The position numbers and the translations under genes are program-made. A stretch of DNA of 64,000 nt from Punica granatum (lineage: Eukaryota; Streptophyta; Magnoliopsida; Myrtales; Lythraceae). Location: NCBI RefSeq assembly GCF_007655135.1, contig NC_045133.1:1054001-1118000 (forward strand), in the 5' to 3' direction. The notes under the pieces were generated by a model. That model searched no databases. It saw only the letters and a program-made list of their open reading frames with translations, and was not told where the DNA came from. This document shows positions 52,476 through 64,000 of the stretch, piece by piece. Within the stretch, counting starts at the first letter, position 1. Every line of letters starts with the position of its first letter.

Positions 52476-55400
52476 ATGGCCGGGGCCGGGATCGGGAGTG
52501 GAGCTGCTTCGAAGTTCATCAAGTGTGTGACGGTGGGAGATGGGGCCGTCGGCAAGACTTGTATGCTCATCTGCTACACTAGCAACAAGTTCCCCACTGT
52601 ACGGTCCCTTCGTTTCTCTGCCCCAATTTTGTTCTACTCGGTTTCTCCGTTCATTCAGTCCTGCGATTTGCAGCTTTCTTATTAGTCATCTTCCATTATC
52701 CGCGGACGCTTCTTTATTTCCGAGTTTCAATTCACTCTTGGATTCCCAGTTTCACTGTCAGCACGGGGTTTTGAGTTTTTGTTCACCTGCGGGAAGATAT
52801 TGTAGTGTTCGATTTCTTGTTTAGATAATACTCGCGGAATTATTCCCGCTGCTTTTGCATCTTTTTCCCGTTGCTTTTCTTTACCAATATTGGTCGCTCC
52901 TGCCTCCTATGGCTTTTACTTTCTTGTGTGGTCGCCTTCTGGAATCCTGTGATTGCTGGATAGAAGGCGAAAGAATAGTTCGCTATGTGCTCTCACCACG
53001 TGGCTGCGTTTCTGGAATTTTGTGATTGATTTGCTGCGACTCCTGTACGTTTTGGGACCGCGTCTTGATTTGGTTCCTTTACGGAGTGTGCCATTTTTTA
53101 TTATGAAGGATAAGTTAAATTGGGAATTGCTTTGATTGTGCTTTAATTGCTTTAACAGTAGCAACTTTATGAGACTATTTGCTACCTTCTAGTTTTACAG
53201 TTTTGCCAACAAAGAATCATATATCTTGGTTTTGGAGTCCAATGATGTACTGTATTTGGCAGAGTGAGATGGTGTCTTGTGAAATATTTAATTTTGGCTA
53301 AGTTTTGTATTTTCTGTTGAGCTGCTGTGATGATCTATTCAGTTCTCCCTCTTACCACGATTCTTGAGAACGAAAAAAGGGGAAACGCTACAATTCTTCG
53401 TGATGGTTTCTTATTCTGTTTGGTTTGTGTATCAGGACTATATACCCACAGTGTTTGATAACTTCAGTGCAAACGTGGTAGTTGAAGGCACCACTGTTAA
53501 TTTGGGCCTTTGGGACACAGCTGGTATGAAAGTATTTGGAACCTTAATGTCAGTTTAGCTAATATGTGTTATTACTTATTTTCTATTAAACTGAGCCATT
53601 AATATGGTTGGATTTTTAGTAAAGGATACTGATTTTCCTTATTGAGTTTTGTGTAAGATCCATGTGTTTTCTATGCATATCAGGGCAAGAAGATTACAAT
53701 AGATTAAGACCCTTGAGCTACAGGGGAGCAGATGTCTTTGTTTTGGCTTTCTCATTGGTCAGCCGTGCTAGTTATGAGAATGTACTAAAAAAGGTAAACT
53801 TAATGATTTGCATGTTTGTTTATCTTATCAACTCGAAATGTTTTGTAGATATTGTTCAACTAACAGGAAATTTCCTGGGCAGTGGATCCCAGAACTTCAG
53901 CATCACGCTCCTGGAGTCCCCATTGTCCTTGTGGGGACGAAATTAGGTGAGCATGAAAATATTTCTGCTGTATTAGATTTTCAATTACTAATAGAATGCT
54001 TCTTACAGTTTCAGCTGTTTTCTGTTCTCTCGAGGAATGGTCCGTTGACAGCTTAAGAAGCAATTTGCGTTTCCTTTTATCATCTCTCTTGCTTATTCCA
54101 TATGGACTAATAATTTTTTCAGTTTGGCATCCCGAACCATAGTATCACTTATTCATTAATACCAGCACAAAATGCAGTGGTGCAGTACTGTTTCTGTTTT
54201 TTTCCTCGTGGGCTTTTAATTTTGTCACCTGTATCCGTCTATTATACCTTTCTCGCTCCTGCTCTCTTCCTTTTCTTCTTTTCTGTTTTTCCCCAAAAAT
54301 ACAATAAGAGGTGATCCAAGGAGGGTACCAGTTAGGAACCATCTCAGAAAAAAATTTCATCAGGGAGGAATAGGGGTCAACCGAAGTAAATACAGTTTAG
54401 TCAGAAGGTTTGAGGTAATAGTAGCGTTGTAGAGGTGCATATCATAAGGGGAATAAGTGAGGCTGAAATCTGGAATTGCTGCTCAAAGGACACAAATACA
54501 TATTCTTTGAAGATTGAAGCTGCTGAGAGAGTGTTAGCAGTATTGAGTGTTTATTCAGTTTCCACATTGTAATGTTTTGACGGCCAGCGACCCAAGGAAA
54601 CAGAAGAATCGGTTGCATTTTTCAGGCAATCTCCTCTTATAGACAAAATAAATAAATAAATCAAATAAGAGTTTTTATTTTATTTTATTTTATTTATCAC
54701 TTAAACACTTTTTCTATTTATTCTACATATTAGCTGGCTTTAGGATGGTTAGGGGGACGAAATGCAATGAACATATTGTAACCATTCTTTGAAGCATCCT
54801 ATAAACATATGTACACATACATACGGAAACTATCTAGTCTACCTCGTGCTGCTGCTGCTCGACTCGAGCAATACCACTAAAGTAGCATTGCATACCTGCT
54901 GATAAATACTCAAGTCCCGCTAGCTTGACTTGCTCACAATTTCTCAGCTAAATGGTCGTACATCACTTCAGTATTTATTTCAAATAGAGAGTGGGTCTAG
55001 TTGTTCGTGTATACTTTCAGGCTACAGTAATTTTTAAGAAATGTTCATTTTGTATGTGGTACCGAAGAAACTTTAGGTGTCTTAAGGATGCAATGAGTTG
55101 TTACCCTTTTTTTTCTTTTTTATTTGAGTTGTCTGATGGTAGTTGATATTTTGGCATTTGTTGCATGTGATTTTAATTGGTCATTAGATGCCGCCCCAAA
55201 TTTATTCCAACTTTTTAACTACTTACAGATCTTCGCGAGGACAAGCACTATTTAGCTGATCATCCTGGATTGGTACCAGTGACCACCTTACAGGTTTTAA
55301 TTTTTGTTTTTCCCTCTGTACCGGATATTTGCAGAATCTTCTTAACCAAGTGACCCTTCTTCGCTATATTGATGTGTAGTCTTATATATTTAGGGCGAGG

Positions 55401-56150
55401 AGCTGCGGAAACAGATCGGTGCGGCATATTACATAGAGTGTAGCTCAAAGACTCAGCAGGTCTTTATAACCCTTGCATTAATTTTGCCAATGTTATCCTG
55501 ACTACTTTAGTGTTTGGTAGGACTCAAAATCACGTATAATCTGGCACATGCATCTAAGCAAACATGGAGCTGGCCAAAAGTTCAGTTGATATTAACTTTA
55601 TTTTCCAGCAAGAAAAAGATATTAACTTTATTGTAACTTTTTCTTGGATCAGTCGTTATACTTGTTTTTCAGTTTTGAGCTGATGAGAAGTCTGCTGATG
55701 TGTCATCATCCATGTGCTGATTATCGTAATTGATTCGAGCGCAGAATGTGAAAGCGGTCTTTGATGCTGCAATCAAGGTGGTAATCAAGCCACCTCAGAG
55801 ACAAAAGGAGAAGCAGAAGAAGAAGAAGCAGCGTCGAGGATGTCTCTTGTTAGTATGCTTTTTCACTTAATACTCTCATGCTTGCTAGTGTCTCTGCAGC
55901 GAAACTTCAGTCCAAAATACTCCGTGCATGTTCCAATATCCTACGTCCACCTGCATGTGAAAATCTGTGCATTAATACAGAGATGTTTAGGCGAAGAACT
56001 AAGTATTAATGGACTCTCAGATAGCTACTGTTGATTGGGACCACACCTTAGTTTTACTCACTCACTCTGCGTATCTGATGAAATGGTTTGACTTTGATAT
56101 TGCGTTGCAGAAATGCCATTTGCGGGAGGAGGCTCGTGTCTCAAAAGTGA
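52476..56150 (+). CDS. Type II ROP/RAC small GTPase (ROP9/10/11-like, 8 exons)
   Basis: Exons: 52476-52598, 53436-53523, 53684-53793, 53883-53946, 55229-55293, 55394-55459, 55745-55848, 56111-56150, giving 219 aa. A plant Rho switch that cycles between GTP and GDP at the plasma membrane and controls polarity, ABA and RBOH signalling. Visible parts are the P-loop GDGAVGKTC (21-29), effector [44 protein letters not shown] and a polybasic tail ([13 protein letters not shown]). The last exon adds [13 protein letters not shown], so there is no CaaX box; instead two cysteines near the C terminus suit S-acylation. This split C terminus and extra intron are the hallmark of type II ROPs. Intron 4 is 1.3 kb. 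All switch residues look intact. Confidence 0.95.
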
Positions 56151-58641
56151 GGATCGTAACTTTCATGAATTGTGTTTTAGAAGAGAATTATGCTCTTAAG
56201 TATTAGAGTGAAGCCCTCTAAACTGACTGCCTATCAGGTCTCTGCCTTAATGCTTACGCGCAATCTCTCTTTGTTATCTTGTCTCTAACGTACGTGTCTC
56301 TGTATATAGCATCAAGTAGCTTTTTCTCTCTGAGAGGGTCGATGCGGGTTGTCCATCTTGTCGGGTTCATGTGCTATCTGTAATTGTTGTCTGTATTCGT
56401 TAGTGTGATAATTTCTTGTATGATTGTTTCTCCTACCCCTTTTTTTTCTGATTGTTTCGGTATTGATTGTTTCGCTTCAATAACTTATAACTAGTTCACA
56501 TTAGTTATGAGTTCAATGCAGCAGAGTTAATTATAGCTCCTTATGTGTCATTATTGAACTAAATGGACGTAGCCACACTCCGGCCCTACAGCCTGTTGCT
56601 ATTGACAGTCCATTAAGGTGGTGTTGAGCCCAAAAAATCGAGTACTCCCATGGGCTTTAACTAAATCAGACGGGCCTAATGACTTGTCTAGCTAAAGCAC
56701 AAGCAGCTCACCTGGGCCACCATTGAGCTCGATGAACCCCAGAACTACGGTTGGGCTCAACAACCGGCTCTAGTAGTCCAACATCCACAGGACAAATATT
56801 TTGGGTACTACGCTCTGGGCTCAATGGGCCTCAGCAATAGTTGGGCCCATAATAACAAAATATATGTTATCTGTTCATAGCCCAATTGTTCCGTAAGTCA
56901 GCTGACCCGGTCCAATTGTGGCCCACCAACAGCCATCTGGGCCACGACCAAAGGCATATTCATTTTCGACCAACTGCTTCTAAGCAGTTGGGAGAAAAAA
57001 AAAAAAACCATAAACTGCTTCTAACAAACTAACAAATATTCTAGTGAGTGTAACTCAGAGACGAGACTAAACAATATCAAATCAAAATGCATGCGAGTGA
57101 AAAATTGAGCCCACAATGATCCCCACATGTTACCAATTACAAACGTTTTGATCGATTGTAATACTCACTGAATATTTAGTCCAAAACAGAGCTACTGAAT
57201 CAAGCCAAGGCCCCAACACACACACACATCCCTGGCCTATGATCCAACACCGCAACTGCAACAGAACTATGTGATCGGACAAAAAGCATACTTGCACAAT
57301 AAACTCGAAACTCGAGAAATCAGAATCTACTCCTTTCCCCAATCCTACCTGGAAAAGAAACGTTGTTTGTCTGAACATACATACAGATGCATATTCTAAT
57401 TAAAAAAGAGAGAAAAATAAGAAGGCACTAAGCTAACCGACCACCTCCCACTAAATCCAGGATAAACTGAAGCCCTTGCAAACTCTTTCTGCATTCCTTC
57501 ACAATTCAGATGAAAGTAACCTACTTCACAATGCACAGTAAAACAGTGATAGGTCCGACAATGAGAAATACTCGCAACACCAACAATATTAGCTGCATCT
57601 TTATATTTCTTGCAAATGCGTTCTACACAACTTCATCCCACATTCCTTTCCACAAAAATGCAACATGAATTAATTATTACCATACTCTAGAGATTGCATC
57701 GATCACAGCCTTCAGCAGATATAATAATAAATGTCAAACCCAAGAAAAGAGCCGAAATCCAATTTTCCTAGCTCGGAAGGCAAAAAGCTATTCATGCAGT
57801 CGGGGTAAAATGAAGAAACAGCAAATTAAGCAAAGATAGACCAGAACTATATCATCAAAATATACCAAGAGACTTCGGGAACACTGCTCATATATAATGT
57901 AATTTGTAGAAATAAACTGCAAATCATTAAGTGAAGAGCAGCATCAGGAAAAGAGCAAACGCTACAAGCTCAAACCTAGGTTTCCACCGTCAAAAGCTGG
58001 ACAAAGCCCCCCACTGGTTTGAGTCAACTGATAGTTGAAGTTGCCAGTGAACCTTAACCAGGGGCAGCAAAGCCAGGTTCTTAGCAACATTTTTAACATC
58101 TACAAAAGAAGAAAGTGATCTCCAACCATCCTATACCAAACACACAGTATTCATTGAGATCACACACACAATCTCCTCACAGCAAGAACTCACCACAAAA
58201 ATTTGGGGGGATTCGAGACATTAAAAGGCCTCAATACAGCTCAGTCACCATCCATTATCCACGCACAAGGGCGAGAATCAGATTATGACAATCCAGCCTA
58301 AGAAGCTGCAGAGTAGGGGAAAAAAAAAACAAAAGAAAAATCAGCAAAAGCATACGTAATCAACACTCAATGAGAATGCATTAGGAAAATTCCAACAGTG
58401 CAACCACTATACATGCACCGACTAGTATAAAGAAAGGTCCAGTACATGAAACTCCTTAGATGCAGGGTTTTGACAAGAGAATATTTCTCGACACTTCTGT
58501 CACTGGTTAAAAGGGTAAATAACAAATAGTGCAAACTAATTGCCAGCAACCACTTATTTCATGTAGTTATCCTCATATTGAAGCAAAAACTGAGCAGTCA
58601 ATCACAGGCCCCAGAAATGCATAAACAGAGTAATGAATGCT
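56151..58641. other. Intergenic between convergent ROP and SUO-like genes
   Basis: The first 250 bp or so are probably ROP 3' UTR. A dense cluster of TGGGCY/RGCCCA motifs lies at 56627-56943. The rest is AT-rich, with no recognised ORF, and its distal end may be 3' UTR of the SUO-like gene. Confidence 0.5.
56627..56943. promoter_or_regulatory. Cluster of site II-like TGGGCY motifs
   Basis: About eleven matches to TGGGCY or its complement occur in 320 bp, among them AGCCCA at 56627-56632 and TGGGCC at 56938-56943. Site II elements bind TCP factors in promoters of growth-related genes. Here they lie between two convergent genes, so either an unannotated transcript starts here or the cluster is a relic. 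Activity is not shown. Confidence 0.4.
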
Positions 58642-58855
58642 TTTTTTTTTTGGGATGAAATAGTTAATTTCATTAATATCTAAAACTGTACATGCGGTCC
58701 ACCCCTCCCAAAATACAGCACTGAGTATAGAAGGCAATACTTCAACATCCCAAGTACCCACCACACCTAGTTAGGCAACCAACTTACAAAGATTATGTGC
58801 TATATTTACAAGATTCCTAGGTACATATATACAGGTCACAGGGAGGGAATTAAGA
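58642..58855 (-). mobile_element. Non-LTR retroelement 3' fragment (LINE-like) with TSD
   Basis: On the minus strand about 215 bp end in TTAATGAAATTAACTATTTC followed by poly(A), seen as 11 T at 58641-58651. Flanks repeat imperfectly: agagtaatgaatgct (58627-58641) and agagtgatgcatgct (58856-58870), 13 of 15 matching. No tRNA-like head is visible, so a 5'-truncated LINE copy is the best guess. It sits about 200 bp past the stop of the SUO-like gene in the same orientation and may be part of its 3' UTR. Confidence 0.6.
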
Positions 58856-59053
58856 AGAGTGATGCATGCTAGAGCATTTTTGAACACTGACTCATCTATT
58901 ATTGCGTTAAGAAAGAGCTGCATTCCATGAAGACAAACAAGAGCTATTATAAACTTACATGCATCTTGCCATGGACGAGTCCTGCCATTATGACCAATCC
59001 CAACCTTCCTCTGGCTCTCTCTCTACAAGATCCTACAGATACCAGGAACAATC

Positions 59054-62000
59054 TTAATTGCTCCTTCCTATAGGCTGTGAACTGAAAGCAGATATTTGCC
59101 CAGGTACAAGAAGCGAGAATTCATCCTTAGCTTCTAGATCGAGACCTCCAGGGCCGGCATTAAGATCCAGACCTTGCCTGCCCCATTTTCTGTCAAAACC
59201 ACCATTATTGCTACTATCAAGTCTAACAACATGAGGCCGAGGATAATGGTTTGAGACAGCACCAGCTGGTCCAAGCATATGTGAATTAGTAGGAGGGTAG
59301 CTGAGCCTGCCACCAGATAATGGATCCATGTACATTGTCGAACTCCCTGAAGGAGTCACTGATGGCAAAGGAAAGCTTGCTCCAAATGGAAAGACAGGGT
59401 ATTGAAATGTAGACGCAAAGGGCACAGCTGGAGAAGGCAAAACTGGCCTTTGGAAGACATCAGGACTGAAACTAGATGGACCCACCATCCTTGGAGGCCC
59501 ACCGGTCGCAATGCTAGACAGGACAGATGGAACAGCCATTGCAGAATATGTGCCAGCAGGGGAATACCAGGTTGACAAGTTTCCTGGATCAGTATTCATC
59601 CTAAGCCCAGGAGTAGATTGTTGAGGACACATGCTGCTTCTTACATGCTGACTAGATGTCAATGGCTCTGCAGAGGCATCATCAACAGCAGGCCCATCAT
59701 TCAAATCAAAGTCTCTGCGAACACCAACCCCTTCACGTTGTAGAAGACTGCCTGATGATTTTGCTGGACCAACCATGACATCTGGCCAATGCCCATTTGC
59801 TATTGAACTACTCCCAATCTCAGCAGCTTCACCAACCTGATTTAAATCGAGAGCAAGTCCTCCCGACCGAGTAGATGCAGAAGCAGTCACACCACCATTT
59901 ATGCAACTGCTTCTACTACTAAGTAGTGTGTCCACCTCCAGAGCAGAGTCTTGAGGAGCCACATCATCAAGAATTCCTTCATCAGCTACATTTAGGTCAA
60001 AATCTAAAGGTGCTCGATTCTGTTTGCCTAAAGTACTAGCATCAGGAGGATGAGAGCTATCCATAGGGTCTAGTGGCATCTCAAGAGCCTTCCTATTAGA
60101 CTCAGCTGGTCGAAATGCACTCGTGGCTGCGGAACCTTTCCAACCAAGTTCACCTTTAATCCTCAGAAGATCGTTAGGTGGAACAAAGGGGCCCTTGACA
60201 GCAGCAGTCACAGTTACTGATGCAGGAATGGCTGGATAAACCAATGAATCAGATAGTGGCACAGCTGCAGGAAAACAAGGTTCTGCTAAATTTGTTGCAT
60301 CACCACATTTTGCATCATCGGCATTGATCCCTTCATTGAGATCAAACTTAACTTTCACATTTCTACTTGAACTTCCTGCAGCAGAGAGTGAAGTATTGGT
60401 GGCAGCATTGGAGACGCATTCATCTGCTTCACTGCCTGTAAATTTGCATCTCTCAGACTTTGCACTTGCTACATGATCCTCACAAACTCCCTTGCTCTCA
60501 TCATTCTCCTTGATTTCTCCTCGGTTATGGGAAATCGTGTCTGAACCAGCTTCAGCTTGAAATCCTGGAGATTTGGAAGCATTAGTCTCCTGCTTGACCT
60601 GATTAAAACGGTTCCGGCCCACCTCATCAGGCTTTTCACTCTTTGCTGCAACAGTCTCCACTACAAAATCCTTCTCAGTAGTCTCTCTGGAGAACATCAA
60701 GGGAGTGGGATTCTGATGTGTCAAATCACCACCACCTGACACTTCACTGGTGTCAGTTTTGTCCTCTTTATCTACTTTAGAATATGCTTCAGGAACTGCT
60801 TTCCTTACTTTTGCATCTGAAACAATATGATTGATACAAATTTCAGGTATAAGAACTGAGAAAACAAAGAGAGAAAATTCAATAGCAGCAAAACAGGTTC
60901 ACTACCTTCAATTATATTATCTGCGCCAATGGTACTCAGTTTGGTCCCATTGAACTGCTCTGAAATTTGTTGAAGCTCTCTGCAACTACCATTCGGGTGC
61001 TCATCGCCATCTTTCTTGGCAATGCCACCATCAGGGCCTGCCTTCTCAAGGTAACGAATGAGATTATCAGAAGATTTAGACCTATCTTGATAGCCGTCAT
61101 GAGGGGATGATTTCACCAAAGACACCTCGCCTGCACTAGAATGCCCAGCTGCAGACGTGTTTCCAGGAGGAAAATCTGTACGTGGAACCCAATCAGAGCT
61201 CAAAATTTCTCCTGCAGCAACACTTGCAAGGAGATTCATTCCCCCATCATCCCTCAGCGTTTCAGATAACTTGACACAACTGTCAATCAAAGCATTAATC
61301 GAACTCAGAGAAGCCTCGTGCAATTTCTCTGAGTTAAGTTCATTCAGAGGAGGCGAGGATACATCTTGTGCGGCCACTGCACTTCTTTTTGTGTCTTCAC
61401 CAGATCCGAGTTCATCAGGAACGACACCTAGTGACCCATCGCCCACATCGGATCCGGGAGGCATGTGTATCAAATCATTGCTCTGCCATGATTCTGTGTT
61501 CACGCCAGATGAAATATTAGCTCCACAAGCTTCAGTCTTCTCCTTCGTATTACGGTCACACTGATTACTCATCTCCGGGGTCACAGGAGAGGAAGCTCTG
61601 CTATTCATTATTGAGTGGTCTTCAAAGAGTCCTCCACTGGCATTGTGTACAGGACAATGGCCCCTATTGGGAATTTTAACAATTAATTTTTGACCGCTTA
61701 CCTCAGCAGGTGCATCAACTGCCTTTTCACATGGCAATCCCGACTGAGGTACTTTTTCACTTTTGTGCAAGGTAGCATTCCTGCTTGAGCCTGATTGTTT
61801 ATGGATGCCATTGATTGATTTCCTTTGCCGTGTCGAACCACCTGAAATCTTATTAGAAACGGCAGTTGAGCTTCCTGCATCATCCTTTCCTAAGATCCCC
61901 CGAGTTTTGGCATGGTCACTGGAACAGGATTGACTGTTGTTGTGAGACTGACTTGAACTAGTGCTTTTCTCATCCCTTGATGCGGTTAAAGTAAGATCAG

Positions 62001-63533
62001 AGCTACTGACACCAGCATTTCGAGGATGACTGTCTCTCAGATTTGCACCCAATGATCCAGGAGATGGAACTGATTTCACTGCCCCAGGAGATGCAGCAGC
62101 GGACTCGGCAGTTTCACCCTGTACAGGCTTTCCTGAAGCAGTTTTAGATGCAGAAATCTGAGAGGTAGAACTTTCTGGTGTTGTCTCAGTGGTTCCACCA
62201 GAGTGTCTGCCCCTAGCATGAGAGACCTCTGAAACACGGGACTTTCCAGACCAAGGAACGGCCTGATTTGAAGCGGACCGGGCATCATTCATGCTCATTT
62301 CAGCTTCCACGCGCTTTTTCCATGTATCAACAAGACTTCTGGCCTTTTTCTGAATTTCCAAGTTTTTATGTGTCCGTAAATGATTCACAGACTTTCCTAT
62401 GTTGCACATTTGTAAGGATTGAAGATTTACAGGCAATTTATCAAGGGCGCGTAACAAGACCAGCAGAAACTCCTCGATGGCCTTATCGCTTGCCCTGATG
62501 CCACCACCTTCACCAATCTTCCCTCTGTGAGCCTCCTGGAGCCACTCATCCAACACCGGCAAGCCTCTCAACTGTACAAACCGACTGAGGCAGTCAAACT
62601 TTTCTGTGGCTGCAATCACACCTGCAAGCAATGATCTGCTAGCCAACTCTACCCTTTTATCATTTCTCTCTGGCATCATGAGTTGCACTATTTTATCAAC
62701 TCCTTCTGAATCTACAAGCCCTCCTTTTTCTGTTATCTTTGCAATCTTAGACTTCAAAGGGTTCTCTGATCTAGCATAACCTGGATCCCCATCCTCAAAC
62801 CTTGAAGAACGTTCCCGTTTAACAGGCTCAGAGCCCTGATCTCCACAGTCTCTTTTCTTCCCTTTATTTTGAGAAGGAAAGGAAGAGGTACTATGTACAC
62901 AATCAGAACCGGGTTTTATTTGAGAGGTTGATGCTGGACCATTCACTGGTTTGGGAGACCGACCACCGGCCTGTACTGGTGCATGCATCTCTATTCTTGT
63001 CTTATTTAACAGTTGATCAACTTCTTCTTGTCGTTCCTGCATGAAGACTAAAAGCTTGTTAACTAACTGAAAATGTTAAAGAAGTAAATTTCTTTCATTC
63101 AAAAAAAAAAACACAAAAGAACAAATAATAAAATGACACATAACCGAAACGAAAAACTAACATTAATATAATCCCGGTCAGTTAGCCACCATAGACGCTT
63201 GTTTGTAATGTCATAAACTCGACGGCACACGTAAGAAGAGACCCCTGATGGAAGTTCAACACCTTTTGGAAGAAATGCGACTTTACACGGGTGCAGCAAA
63301 GAGGCAGCAGGAGTTTCATCCCTATGAAAAGAGTAGAAGATTTCGTTTGGCGCGGCCTCAAGAATGATGCCTTTACCGAGCTTTATATCAGCAGGTCGAT
63401 AGAACCAAGTCACATCCAAGTTTAAATTGTCCTCTTTGCTGACAGTTATCCGGCGAATTATACCAATAAATGGAGATGAATCTTGTGATGGTTTGAAAAG
63501 CGCACAGTCACCAACAGTTAGCTTACGGCCGTC
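59054..63533 (-). CDS. SUO-like BAH and TFIIS-N domain protein (partial, N terminus outside window)
   Basis: Exons in transcript order: 63533-63162, 63036-60906, 60816-59054, in phase, giving 1,421 residues. The first coding exon, which in Arabidopsis SUO encodes a Ser-rich leader, must lie beyond 64000 because the acceptor at 63533 opens directly into DGRKLTVGDCALFKP. The first exon holds a BAH domain (GKGIILEAAPNEIFYSFHRD, SSYVCRRVYDITNKRLWWLT); the second a TFIIS N-terminal/LW domain at about 62610-62310. The long remainder is Ser/Gly-rich and disordered, with a GW (near 60143) and a WG (near 59184) dipeptide and five DLN motifs. Arabidopsis SUO is a nuclear and P-body protein needed for translational repression by microRNAs; the role here is inferred. 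The C terminus ends SSQPIGRSN. Confidence 0.92.
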
Positions 63534-64000
63534 CTAGGAAAAGAAAGCAAAAGTCAACTATTTTCCAATTTCCATAAATTCAATTAGAAAGGAAAAAGAA
63601 AAATGTGACCCCACTAGTACTATGCCCAATATCCTCAACTTGGTGTCCTAACCCATAAGAAGGACACATTATAAAAAATATCCATTAACAGTATTAAGCA
63701 ATCTTCACACTGTTATATAGTCTTTCACACTGATCGAAATGTAACCAGTTCCCAGAAATTAGTTTACTTGAATCATCTAGAGTACCATAAGCCATACCAT
63801 TTCTAGAAAAGCAAAATTTTGGAAATTACCCCAGTTTAGTATATCACCGTGCCACAAGCAGGACGTACATTTGAGTTGAAAGAAAAGCCATCTATCCAAA
63901 AACAAAAACCTGAGAAGAACGAATTCAAATGTACCATTCTCTGAGTATTAAACCAACAATAGATAGGACTGCATATATATCGATAAACAAAATCGAGCAA
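63534..64000 (-). other. Intron of the SUO-like gene
   Basis: No coding block is seen between the acceptor at 63533 and the window edge, so this is intron sequence ahead of the missing first exon. Confidence 0.7.

Overview
This is a window of a plant nuclear genome, most likely a eudicot. It is AT-rich, the genes carry GT-AG introns, and every recognisable protein belongs to a plant family: U-box/ARM ligase, ALDH2B, CNGC, spermine synthase, class II TPS, ATL RING-H2, LRR pseudokinase, WAT1-type transporter, type II ROP and SUO-like BAH/TFIIS-N. I cannot name the species. No bacterial, viral or organellar segment was seen. The genes look like ordinary, unlinked housekeeping and signalling genes, not a cluster.

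Layout. 0.4-2.5 kb (-): intronless PUB18/19-type E3 ligase with three ACGT-core (ABRE-like) boxes upstream. 4.1-7.3 kb (-): mitochondrial aldehyde dehydrogenase of 11 exons, with a SINE and its target-site duplication (TSD) in intron 3. 7.3-13.2 kb: AT-rich intergenic DNA with two copies of a MITE and a 50-bp tandem duplication. 13.2-16.0 kb (-): CNGC16/18-type channel with an overlapping upstream ORF. 17.6 kb: a second SINE with TSD. 18.4-22.3 kb (+): spermine synthase-like aminopropyltransferase of 9 exons. 22.3-31 kb: gene-poor, with tandem duplications and a SINE fragment. 33.5-36.3 kb (+): class II trehalose-phosphate synthase with a one-base frameshift near the N terminus. 38.9-39.4 kb (+): plant-specific 178-aa protein. 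41.7-42.7 kb (-): ATL-type RING-H2 ligase. 44.1-46.1 kb (-): LRR receptor pseudokinase. 47.6 kb: third MITE copy, inverted. 48.3-50.2 kb (+): WAT1/UMAMIT-type transporter pseudogene. 52.5-56.2 kb (+): type II ROP GTPase of 8 exons. 58.6-58.9 kb: non-LTR retroelement 3' fragment with TSD. 59.1-63.5 kb (-): C-terminal 1,421 residues of a SUO-like protein whose first exon lies beyond the window.

Exon structures were rebuilt by hand from splice sites and codon phase. ALDH, CNGC, spermine synthase, RLK and ROP all close to full-length proteins without stops. Several genes touch stress and growth signalling (ABA-linked ubiquitination, Ca2+ channel, polyamine, trehalose-6-phosphate, ROP), but nothing in the sequence shows co-regulation. 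The points most worth a second look are the TPS frameshift, the altered active-site loop of the spermine synthase, the overlapping uORF of the CNGC, five DLN/EAR-like motifs in the SUO-like protein, the dense TGGGCY cluster between two convergent genes, an exon-like orphan ORF inside the spermine synthase intron, and several retroelement insertions with readable TSDs.
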